Assembly (NCBI GenBank): GCA_000635535.1
Contig: JFMF01000465.1
Coordinates: forward strand, 1 to 6,595
DNA from: Prochlorococcus sp. scB243_496M6
Lineage (GTDB): Bacteria; Cyanobacteriota; Cyanobacteriia; PCC-6307; Cyanobiaceae
DNA length: 6,595 nucleotides
Direction of reading: 5' to 3'
Part shown: positions 1 through 5,618 of the stretch, one piece after another
Layout of the letters: every line of letters begins with the position of its first letter
How positions within the stretch are numbered: position 1 is the first letter of the stretch
Translations under genes and position numbers: made by a program
The notes under the pieces: generated by a model
What the model was told of the DNA's origin: nothing
The model's input: the letters and a program-made list of their open reading frames with translations, nothing else
The model's database searches: none

Positions 1-1111
1 TTGTCCCTAAAAGGATACTTGTAGAAGATGCTGTTAAAGAAATAAGTAAACCTATTCCAATGGTGATTAATTTTTTTGGAGCCCATTGAATTCTACGAGT
101 CCTTTTTTCTATCAATTCATATGAAAGAACTGATAATAGGATAATAATTAAAAGTAAAGGCAAAATTGTTACTCGATTTATTCCAATTGACCATCTTGCA
201 AGTGAAATGATACCCCAGTGCCAAAGATAAAGGGGGTAAGAAATAAGACCTATATAAATCACTTTAGAATTTGTGAAAAATCTATATGCTATTGTTTTTT
301 CTTTCAAGCAGGCAATTAGAGTTGACGTAAGAATAACAACTGCAATAGTTGATATTGCACCAGCTGAAATTGGCAAATACATCACTGAGATTATTAATAT
401 CAGAACTAAAAGTGGAGGAGTCTTCTCTAGAGACTTTTCTATTGCCGCATGCCTCTGAAATCCAAGAAATATAAGACTTCCAGTTGCCATTTCCCAGAAC
501 CTAGTAGGCATCAAAAAATATGTTGCAGCAGGGTTTGTTGAGTAAAAACTAATAAATGCTATACAAGATATCGTTGACAGAAATCCAACTAAAAGAAAGA
601 GGTTCCGTACTCCAAACTTATCTTTTCTAGCAAATCCAGAAAACCAAGCAAATATAGGGAAAAGAATATAGAATTGTTCTTCAACGGCTAACGACCATGT
701 ATGAGTGAAAGGATTCATTGACGCTTCAAACCCCCAATATCCTCCAACTAATGATACGATTTGTAAGTTTGATAATCCAAAAAGGGATAATGCACCCATT
801 TTGTAGTATCCCCCTGCATTCTGGATAAAAAGGTGAATTAAAATAGAAATAATTATTACGTGAAACGCGAGCGCTGGAATTAATCTCTTAATTCTGCGTT
901 CGTAGAATCCAATTATGAAATCCTTGAAATTTTCATTGGGTCTCCTTAGCAGTGAAGAAGTAATTACATATCCCGAAATTACAAAGAAAATATCAACACC
1001 GAGATATCCTCCTGGAAGAATTTCTTTATTAAAGTGATTAATTATTACGGCAATAACTGCAAATGCCCGTAAACCATCAATTTCTGGACGATAGAGACTT
1101 TTACGTGGCAT
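1..1111 (-). CDS. Acyltransferase 3 family membrane O-acyltransferase (OafA/YrhL type), N-terminal part, cut by left edge
   Basis: This frame reads from an ATG at 1111 leftwards without a stop to base 1, giving 370 codons. The product is a polytopic inner-membrane protein that should transfer acetyl or other acyl groups to surface sugars (family knowledge). Visible hallmarks are RPEIDGLRAF at residues 8-17, the family's R-x10-H signature (R15 and H26), GGYLGVDIFFVISGYVI at 34-50, FYERRIKRLIPA at 69-80, THTWSLAVEEQFYI at 136-149, TRFWEMATGSL at 203-213, SYPLYLWHWGI at 291-301 and YELIEKRTRR at 331-340. About ten hydrophobic segments are interspersed, and one more starts near residue 345. Relatives with this N-terminus often carry an extracytoplasmic SGNH domain after the last membrane segment, for about 620-680 residues in all, so the missing part may be a SGNH domain (inference). 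The start matches the family N-terminus, but no Shine-Dalgarno is seen upstream. Its GC (about 32-37% in sampled lines) is above that of the genes to the right. It diverges from the ABC gene and so belongs to another transcript. Confidence 0.93.
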   Translation of the reverse strand, partial: MPRKSLYRPEIDGLRAFAVIAVIINHFNKEILPGGYLGVDIFFVISGYVITSSLLRRPNENFKDFIIGFYERRIKRLIPALAFHVIIISILIHLFIQNAGGYYKMGALSLFGLSNLQIVSLVGGYWGFEASMNPFTHTWSLAVEEQFYILFPIFAWFSGFARKDKFGVRNLFLLVGFLSTISCIAFISFYSTNPAATYFLMPTRFWEMATGSLIFLGFQRHAAIEKSLEKTPPLLVLILIISVMYLPISAGAISTIAVVILTSTLIACLKEKTIAYRFFTNSKVIYIGLISYPLYLWHWGIISLARWSIGINRVTILPLLLIIILLSVLSYELIEKRTRRIQWAPKKLITIGIGLLISLTASSTSILLGT

Positions 1112-1286
1112 ATACTTAAAGTAAATTTTCGTTAATATAGTGAAATTTTAAAACCACTACTTAGCTTATGTAAATTTTCTTATAATTTTGAGAAAAATAT
1201 TAAATTATTCATAATAAACATTATCAAAAGGTTCATTTAGAAAGGTTTTATTTTTTTTTAAGTAAACATTCTTAAAAATAATTTTT

Positions 1287-1303
1287 AAAAAAAATTTTTT
1301 TTT
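1287..1303. repeat. A8T9 palindromic tract
   Basis: Eight A are followed directly by nine T, flanked by TT on the left and AA on the right, so the whole is nearly a perfect palindrome. A second run of nine T lies at 1251-1259. Such tracts bend DNA and can act as nucleoid-protein sites or as terminator tails. Here there is no GC-rich stem next to them, so I do not call a terminator. Confidence 0.6.
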
Positions 1304-1346
1304 AACTTTACTAGACCATAGGTGAATTTTATTTATTAAATAGAAA

Positions 1347-1514
1347 CTGAGTGGATGTTTAAATACAGGGAATTCATAGCTCAAATCAAATATAAAGAAG
1401 TAATATCTTCACCTATTTTTTATTCCTGTTTTGCTTCTATCCATAATGATTATTATTGAAGGTTTTCTCATCTTTAATCACTTAGAAAATTTCAAAATTA
1501 AAGCTGAGTGGATG
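1347..1514. repeat. Direct repeat of an 11-bp word (CTGAGTGGATG) at 1347-1357 and 1504-1514
   Basis: The word CTGAGTGGATG occurs twice, 157 bp apart, each time preceded by AA. Read in the frame that gives GAG TGG ATG, both copies encode Glu-Trp-Met. The second copy lies inside the short frame ending at 1559. The first lies in a frame with a stop just upstream and no start before the repeat. This could be a decayed duplication of a small gene or coincidence. The GC content of the word, unusual for this region, favours a real relation a little. Confidence 0.4.
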
Positions 1515-1559
1515 GAACAATCAGAAATGACTTATGACAGAGAATTAGAAGTTTATTAA
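1446..1559 (+). CDS. Possible small membrane peptide, 37 aa (42 aa from a TTG start at 1431)
   Basis: I do not recognise this peptide. From the ATG at 1446 it begins MIIIEGFLIFNHLENF, a short hydrophobic stretch, and ends in a charged tail containing EWMEQSEMTYDRELEVY before TAA at 1557. The frame is open upstream to 1404 and is hydrophobic there too (LHLFFIPVLLLSI). A TTG start at 1431 would therefore give a proper single membrane helix followed by a cytoplasmic acidic tail, the layout of many tiny cyanobacterial membrane proteins. No Shine-Dalgarno is visible. A second stop, TGA, follows the TAA directly. It could be a real small protein, a remnant of a longer gene, or a chance frame. Confidence 0.3.
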   Translation: MIIIEGFLIFNHLENFKIKAEWMEQSEMTYDRELEVY

Positions 1560-1562
1560 TGA

Positions 1563-1673
1563 AATCTAAAATATAATTTATTCGTAGGCAACGCTTCAAG
1601 TGAAACATTGCTTCTTGTAAGAGGGACTGCAAATGTTGTGGTAGCTAGTAATTTTGGGATAGGTTGTTATTGA
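1563..1673 (+). other. Start-less open frame in register with the preceding peptide; possible gene remnant
   Basis: Immediately after the TAA-TGA double stop, the same frame stays open for 36 codons to TGA at 1671. It reads FVGNASSETLLLVRG and then TANVVVASNFGIGCY. The composition is protein-like (small residues, Gly, Val, few rare codons) but there is no ATG in it, and the only alternative starts are an internal TTG and GTG. I do not recognise a family. It may be the tail of a decayed gene, part of a non-coding RNA, or chance. Confidence 0.2.
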
Positions 1674-1684
1674 TTATTTGAAGC

Positions 1685-1713
1685 TTTATAAAAGATAAAA
1701 AATCTTTTATAAA
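1685..1713. repeat. Perfect 12-bp inverted repeat with a 5-nt A loop
   Basis: TTTATAAAAGAT at 1685-1696 is the exact reverse complement of ATCTTTTATAAA at 1702-1713, with AAAAA between them. Only one pair in the stem is G-C. The flanks (C1684 and G1715) can pair further across a one-base bulge. There is no direct T-run after either arm, so it does not look like a standard intrinsic terminator. In so AT-rich a genome it could still act as one, or be an operator or processing hairpin. It sits 26 bp before the short frame at 1739. Confidence 0.55.
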
Positions 1714-1877
1714 AGTTTTATCTTGTGAACTAGTTTTAATGGCTTTTTTATTAGCAGTAGCCTTATTCAATAATAATAATGGTACAATTGTTCATCGAGT
1801 TCATGCACGATTAATAGACTTAAAAGAGGTCTAAAAATTGCTTAATATAAATTAAAATTAACATTTTATAAAAGTTT
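1705..1877. repeat. 14-bp direct repeat TTTTATAAAAGTTT at 1705-1718 and 1864-1877
   Basis: The word TTTTATAAAAGTTT occurs at 1705-1718 (overlapping the right arm of the hairpin) and again at 1864-1877, about 60 bp before the ABC gene. The core TTTATAAAAG also forms the left hairpin arm at 1685-1694, so it is present three times. Both 14-mers are followed by related sequences (TATCTT and ATACTT). The second copy overlaps the likely promoter zone of the ABC gene, so a shared regulatory site is possible. Low-complexity coincidence is also possible. Confidence 0.4.
1739..1834 (+). CDS. Possible small hydrophobic peptide, 31 aa
   Basis: An ATG at 1739 opens a 31-codon frame ending TAA at 1832. 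The peptide starts MAFLLAVALFNNNNG and ends in a basic amphipathic stretch (VHRVHARLIDLKEV). The pattern of a hydrophobic N-terminus and charged C-terminus is what a tiny membrane protein would show, but I recognise no family. The frame is open further upstream through the hairpin to 1682, though without another ATG. No Shine-Dalgarno is visible. It lies in the same direction as the ABC gene 100 bp on. It may be a chance frame. Confidence 0.25.
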   Translation: MAFLLAVALFNNNNGTIVHRVHARLIDLKEV

Positions 1878-1888
1878 ATACTTATACG
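1858..1888 (+). promoter_or_regulatory. Candidate promoter for the ABC transporter gene
   Basis: TTAACA at 1858-1863 could be a -35 box and TATACG at 1883-1888 a -10 box, 19 bp apart (18 bp if TTATAC at 1882-1887 is used). This would start transcription about 40 bp before the ATG at 1935. An alternative -10, TATACT at 1877-1882, lacks a well-spaced -35. The region is so AT rich that similar boxes arise by chance. Confidence 0.3.
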
Positions 1889-1934
1889 ATTTAATTGATA
1901 GTATTAATTCTAAATAGAAAATACTTTTAAATAA

Positions 1935-3749
1935 ATGAATTTAAAGTTAGATATTAATAGTTCAATTAGTATATTGCCATTAATAAGAAACTTAAGAAAA
2001 AATATCAGAAAGAATAGATTTAAAAAAATTTATTTAAGTTTTTTAGTAATTTTTTTAACAGGAATATTTGAATCTTTAACTTTGACTTTAGTTGGTCCAT
2101 TCCTTACATCAATATCAAATCCAGATTTGCTTTATCGGAACAAATATATAATTTTTCTTTTTAATAATTATGGATTTATATTTAATAATCAGATTGTTCT
2201 TTTATGTATTTTATTGTTTTGCATGGCTGCTTTTATGGCAGCGATATTTAGAGTATATTCTCTTTGGCTAAATACAAAACTAGCATCTACGCTAGCAAGT
2301 GATTTAAGCTGTGATGCTTATAGGAAAACTATATATCAAGAATACCTAGTTCATATAAGTAGAAATAGTAGTGAAACTATAACTGCAATCGCAACACATG
2401 TTAGTTATACACACACATTTTTAGATTCGACAATACAACTTTTATCTTCAATAGTTGCAAGTGGATTTATTATCCTTACACTGTTAATCGTTAATTGGAA
2501 AATAGCTTTATTATTATCATTTATATGCAGTTCTTTATACTTAATTATAGCTTTTTTAACAAAACCAAGATTAAAACGAAATAGTAAACTTATAGCATCT
2601 AAAAGTAGAGAACAGCTAAAAGCTCTTCAAGAAGGTTTGGGGGGTATTAGAGATATTATTCTAGGAAATCTCCAGGAAGATTATTTAAAAAAATATAACT
2701 CTGCTGAAAGACCATTAAGAAGAAAAGTTGCAAATAATTATTTTATTGGAGGATCTCCAAAATATATTCTTGAATCTTTTGGCATTATCACAATAGGTTT
2801 ATTATCTTTGTTTTTAATAAAAAACGTTGAAGAAAGAAGTTTTGCGAATATCATAAATTTACTTGGAATATTTGCACTGGCCGGACAGAAATTGATTCCT
2901 ACCTTGCAACAAGTATATGTAAGTTTTTCTGTGATGAGGTCAAATAGTGCCTCTCTTAGGTCTCTTTTGGATATTCTTGATCTTGAAATTCCATACTATA
3001 ATTTTAGAAAGAAATTTTCTAATGATAAAGAATTTTTTTGGAATAATTTGAGTCTTAGAGATATAAGATTCAGATATCCAACAAATTCTTATTCAACTTT
3101 CAGCGAACTTAATTTAGAAATTAATAAAGGCGAAAAATTGGGAATTGTAGGGACAACAGGTAGTGGTAAAACAACATTAATTGATTTGATGATGGCTTAT
3201 CTAAAACCTACATCAGGAAATATTTTTTTGGATAATATACCATTGCATCAGAATAATGATAGATCCCAAATAAATAATTGGCAAAATCAAATTTCATATG
3301 TACCTCAGGAAATTTATTTGAAAGATGACTCAATTGCTAGAAATATTGCAATGTTATATTCTGATGAAGATATTAATTTTGACCTACTTTATGAGGTTTG
3401 TAAAAAGGCTCAATTAACTCAATTTATAGAGAGTTTAGAAAATAAATATGATACCTATGTTGGAGAAGATGGTGTCTTTTTAAGTGGTGGGCAAAAACAA
3501 AGAATAGGAATTGCAAGAGCTCTTTATAGACAATCCAAGGTAATCTTTTTGGATGAGGCAACTAGTGCTCTGGATATTGAAACTGAATCAAAATTAATTG
3601 GAGAGTTATCAAAAATGACTGAGGATTTAACAATAATAATAATTGCACATAGATTGGAAACCTTGAAATTCTGTAGTCGCATAATAAATCTAAGCGGAAA
3701 TAAAAATTCACCAATTTTAGAAAAATTTGATAATCTTGAAAATCTATAA
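1935..3749 (+). CDS. ABC transporter with fused membrane and ATPase domains, MsbA/PglK lipid-linked glycan flippase type
   Basis: This 604-residue half-transporter should dimerise in the inner membrane and use ATP to move a lipid-linked substrate. In this setting that is most likely a lipid-linked oligosaccharide, as for PglK (inference from context). The membrane domain has six predicted helices at about residues 32-56, 86-108, 160-185, 188-208, 277-296 and 303-325. The ATPase domain begins near 370 and is intact: Walker A GTTGSGKT at 406-413, Q-loop glutamine Q458 in YVPQE, signature LSGGQ at 516-520, Walker B VIFLDE at 536-541, D-loop SALD just after, and the switch histidine H572 in IIAHR. 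Length and order match the family, and no peptidase or cyclic-nucleotide domain is fused. The ATG at 1935 has no Shine-Dalgarno but precedes a plausible basic cytoplasmic N-terminus. A multidrug or lipid exporter cannot be excluded from motifs alone. GC is low (about 23% in a sampled line). Confidence 0.92.
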   Translation: MNLKLDINSSISILPLIRNLRKNIRKNRFKKIYLSFLVIFLTGIFESLTLTLVGPFLTSISNPDLLYRNKYIIFLFNNYGFIFNNQIVLLCILLFCMAAFMAAIFRVYSLWLNTKLASTLASDLSCDAYRKTIYQEYLVHISRNSSETITAIATHVSYTHTFLDSTIQLLSSIVASGFIILTLLIVNWKIALLLSFICSSLYLIIAFLTKPRLKRNSKLIASKSREQLKALQEGLGGIRDIILGNLQEDYLKKYNSAERPLRRKVANNYFIGGSPKYILESFGIITIGLLSLFLIKNVEERSFANIINLLGIFALAGQKLIPTLQQVYVSFSVMRSNSASLRSLLDILDLEIPYYNFRKKFSNDKEFFWNNLSLRDIRFRYPTNSYSTFSELNLEINKGEKLGIVGTTGSGKTTLIDLMMAYLKPTSGNIFLDNIPLHQNNDRSQINNWQNQISYVPQEIYLKDDSIARNIAMLYSDEDINFDLLYEVCKKAQLTQFIESLENKYDTYVGEDGVFLSGGQKQRIGIARALYRQSKVIFLDEATSALDIETESKLIGELSKMTEDLTIIIIAHRLETLKFCSRIINLSGNKNSPILEKFDNLENL

Positions 3750-3770
3750 AAGAAGCTAAAAACTATAATC

Positions 3771-3800
3771 TTGACTTTTCATAAGTCTCTAAATTATCAT
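3771..3800 (+). promoter_or_regulatory. Candidate sigma-70 promoter ahead of the glycan-gene run
   Basis: TTGACT at 3771-3776 and TATCAT at 3795-3800 each match the consensus boxes at five of six positions and are 18 bp apart. This is the best promoter candidate in the window. It lies in the 171-bp gap after the ABC gene and would give a leader of about 110 nt before the ATG at 3921. A small inverted repeat, GACTT/AAGTC (3773-3777 with 3783-3787), overlaps the -35 box. It suggests that the genes from 3921 on can be transcribed independently of the ABC gene. Confidence 0.45.
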
Positions 3801-3910
3801 TTGAAAATATTTATACAATAAAATCTCTTTTCTTTATAAACAAATTTATTGGTTAATACATCAATAAATTCAAGTCAAAAGATATAGAAGTTTATTCAAT
3901 TTTAAAGCGC

Positions 3911-3914
3911 GGAG
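3911..3914 (+). promoter_or_regulatory. Shine-Dalgarno site GGAG for the 279-aa gene
   Basis: GGAG lies six bases before the ATG at 3921, in the locally GC-rich word GCGCGGAG. It is the only clear ribosome binding site next to a start in this window, since the other genes begin without one. It supports the chosen start. Confidence 0.6.
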
Positions 3915-3920
3915 TTTTGA

Positions 3921-4760
3921 ATGAAAAAAGAAAGATCTAAGAAGTTAGGATATAAAAATTTACAAGAAATTAAGAACAAATTTATTGGAGAAAGTATTTG
4001 TATTATTGGAAATGGTCCATCTTTATCAAAAGTAGATTTAAATAAAATTCGTTTTAAAACTATGGCGATGAATAGAATATCATTGCTTTACAAAGAACAA
4101 AACTGGATCCCAGATTTTTTTGTTAGTACAACAATAATGCCATTACATTCAAATGTTTGGAGAGAGGATATTATTAAATCTCTCAATTTAGTAAATAATT
4201 CATTTGTGTCAAATGAAACCTCCGATTATTTACCATCCTCTAAGAGTTACTATACGTTTGACTGTAAATGTGGAAATATGGGGTATTTTGGTGAAAAACC
4301 TTCATTAGATTTATGGACTGAGAATTGTGATATTGAGCCAATATCTAAATTTGGTACATCTTTATTAGTGGCTTGTCAGCTTAGTATTTTTATGGGATTT
4401 AAATGTATTTATTTAATTGGCTGTGATATGGGTTGGAAAAATACCTCTTATTTTGAAAGAGGACTAAATAAAATAAAAAAAATGAGCTTATTAAAAAATT
4501 TTGTAAATAATAATGAAATATTGAAAAAAACTTTTAAAAAAGGTATCCATAACGAAGTTAATAACAATTTAGAACATTTTAGCAATTCTTATGATACCCC
4601 TTGGAGTAATGGATACCTTATAAATAAAAATATGCTTGTTGCACATGAGGTTTTATCAATGGCCAGCAAAAAATATAAATTTCAGGTGTTCAATTGTACT
4701 CTAGGAGGTTATCTTGAAATTCATCCTCGACTACCTTTAGACTATATATTGAAAGATTAG
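3921..4760 (+). CDS. DUF115/MptE-like protein resembling GT42 sialyltransferases
   Basis: The 279-residue soluble protein starts with a Rossmann-like nucleotide-binding region: ESICIIGNGPSLSKVDL at 24-40, then AMNRI at 49-53. A second conserved block, FGTSLLVACQLSIFMG then FKCIYLIGCDMGW, spans 144-172. From memory, Campylobacter Cst-II (GT42) reads IIAGNGPSLKEID, RCNQF and SGVYMCAVAIALGYKEIYLSGIDF at equivalent places. N31 and N51 therefore align with its nucleotide-contacting asparagines, and H219 in LEHFSNS is a candidate for its catalytic-histidine region. The same layout occurs in the DUF115/MptE-like family found in flagellin-modification and polysaccharide loci, so exact activity is open: sugar transfer from a CMP-sugar, or another nucleotide-dependent step. 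There is no signal peptide or membrane helix. It has many cysteines, including a C115-K-C117 pair. A good Shine-Dalgarno supports the start. It sits between a flippase and two sugar-type dehydrogenases, which fits glycan assembly. Confidence 0.75.
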   Translation: MKKERSKKLGYKNLQEIKNKFIGESICIIGNGPSLSKVDLNKIRFKTMAMNRISLLYKEQNWIPDFFVSTTIMPLHSNVWREDIIKSLNLVNNSFVSNETSDYLPSSKSYYTFDCKCGNMGYFGEKPSLDLWTENCDIEPISKFGTSLLVACQLSIFMGFKCIYLIGCDMGWKNTSYFERGLNKIKKMSLLKNFVNNNEILKKTFKKGIHNEVNNNLEHFSNSYDTPWSNGYLINKNMLVAHEVLSMASKKYKFQVFNCTLGGYLEIHPRLPLDYILKD

Positions 4761-4778
4761 TAAAAATATTAGAAAATA

Positions 4779-4816
4779 ATTAATAAATCTACTTAATTTG
4801 ATTAAGGTTTATTAAT
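4779..4816 (+). repeat. Extended imperfect palindrome (hairpin) just before the dehydrogenase start
   Basis: ATTAATAAAT at 4779-4788 pairs with GTTTATTAAT at 4807-4816 (one G-U wobble), and CTTAAT at 4792-4797 pairs with ATTAAG at 4801-4806 around a TTG loop. The only interruption is a 3-nt bulge (4789-4791). The structure ends ten bases before the ATG at 4827. It has few G-C pairs and no T-run after it, so a terminator is unlikely. A processing site, an mRNA-stability element, a translational control hairpin or a protein-binding palindrome are possible. Confidence 0.5.
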
Positions 4817-4826
4817 TCAAAAATTT

Positions 4827-5615
4827 ATGGAAAAATTGAAGTCACAATATTGGGTTATGGTCACAGGCGCTGGTGGAGGTATTGGAGAAATTGTTGTAGA
4901 AAAATTGTTGGATAATAACTATAAAGTAATTTGCATTGACAAAAAAAAACCAATTTGTAGTTTAAAGAATAAATTAGATAATACTAATTATTTAGAAAAT
5001 GTAGAATATTTAGAAATTGATTTAAACACATTAGTAAAAGATAATAAAGATAAAAACTTTGCGGAAAAAAAGATATTCGATTGTCTAAAAGACAAAAAAT
5101 TAATTGCAATTGTTCATTTGGCAGCAATTCAAAAGTTGGCGAATTTTTCAGAATTAAGATTAGAAGATTGGAGGTCTTCCTTTGATATTAATTTATTTGC
5201 ACCAGTAGAAATTAATAAAATATGCTTGCATAATCTTATTGAAAATAATGGTTCAATAGTTCACGTAGGTAGTATACATAGTAACCTTACAAAACCGTTT
5301 TTTTCCCTCTATGCCACAACAAAAGCAGCAATCAAAGGTCTTACTAAATCAATGGCAGTAGAACTTGGGAGTAAAGTTCGTGTTAATTGCATTGAACCAG
5401 CAGCTATATCTACAAAAATGTTGGAGCAAGGATTTGAGAATGATTTATATCTTAAAGACAGATTAAATTCCTATCATCCAACAGGTTCAATTGGTAATCC
5501 AAGTGATGTGGCAATGTCAATTCTTTACCTTATCGATTCGGAGAATAGGTTTCTTAACGGGTGTATAATAAATCTTGATGGAGGGATAAGATCTAGACTT
5601 CATGATCCGAATTAA
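4827..5615 (+). CDS. Short-chain dehydrogenase/reductase (SDR), NAD(P)-dependent oxidoreductase
   Basis: This 262-residue soluble enzyme shows the classical SDR order: cofactor glycine motif TGAGGGIG at 13-20, an acidic residue D38 in CIDKK at the end of strand 2 (favouring NAD), conserved N122 in DINLFAP, catalytic S149 in VHVGSIHS and the YATTK pair Y162 and K166. RVNCIEPAAISTKM follows at 185-198, and the usual C-terminal NLDGG at 249-253. Two details are unusual: the NNAG motif after strand 4 is HLAA (97-100), and the common PG after strand 6 is PA (191-192). A lysine- and asparagine-rich insert at about 40-85 lengthens the segment between strands 2 and 4. The substrate is unknown. Neighbours suggest a sugar or sugar-derived hydroxyl or keto group, and relatives in flagellin- or glycan-modification loci (PtmA-like) are possible. 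It is followed after 3 bp by the next gene, so the two are probably co-translated. No Shine-Dalgarno is seen. Confidence 0.88.
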   Translation: MEKLKSQYWVMVTGAGGGIGEIVVEKLLDNNYKVICIDKKKPICSLKNKLDNTNYLENVEYLEIDLNTLVKDNKDKNFAEKKIFDCLKDKKLIAIVHLAAIQKLANFSELRLEDWRSSFDINLFAPVEINKICLHNLIENNGSIVHVGSIHSNLTKPFFSLYATTKAAIKGLTKSMAVELGSKVRVNCIEPAAISTKMLEQGFENDLYLKDRLNSYHPTGSIGNPSDVAMSILYLIDSENRFLNGCIINLDGGIRSRLHDPN

Positions 5616-5618
5616 AGT

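Larger units (their letters stand above)
1112..1934. other. Long intergenic region (about 820 bp) without a recognisable large gene
   Basis: This stretch separates the leftward acyltransferase from the rightward ABC transporter. No frame on either strand that I read holds a recognisable protein domain, and there is no tRNA, rRNA or CRISPR-like array. Bases 1112-1340 are extremely A/T rich, with long A and T runs and stops in all frames I read. Bases 1340-1680 are slightly richer in GC and hold short reading frames, an 11-bp repeated word and a double stop. Bases 1680-1890 hold a strong inverted repeat and a repeated 14-mer. Both flanking genes must draw their promoters from this region. It may also be a remnant of genes lost in island turnover (inference). 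Confidence 0.7.

Noticed and set aside
273..458. A 61-codon plus-strand open frame
   Set aside because: It lies wholly antisense to the acyltransferase gene, whose motifs (TRFWEMATGSL, membrane segments) cover the same bases. The plus-strand product shows no recognisable domain.
1251..1303. T-runs and the A8T9 tract as an intrinsic terminator
   Set aside because: There is no GC-containing stem directly before a T-run, and neither flanking gene ends here; both start on either side of the spacer.
1358..1461. A 34-codon frame after the first CTGAGTGGATG copy as a gene
   Set aside because: It overlaps the better candidate frame ending at 1559, has no ribosome binding site and no protein-like pattern, so I treat it only as context for the repeat.
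1112..1934. A tRNA, tmRNA, CRISPR array or attachment site in the spacer
   Set aside because: I found no cloverleaf-like arms, no TTCRA-type T-loop with matching stems, no regularly spaced repeats, and no integrase or tRNA-end repeat nearby.
1546..3896. A 12-bp word TAGAAGTTTATT shared between 1546-1557 and 3885-3896
   Set aside because: It is a low-complexity AT word with no extended similarity around it, and is expected by chance at this base composition.
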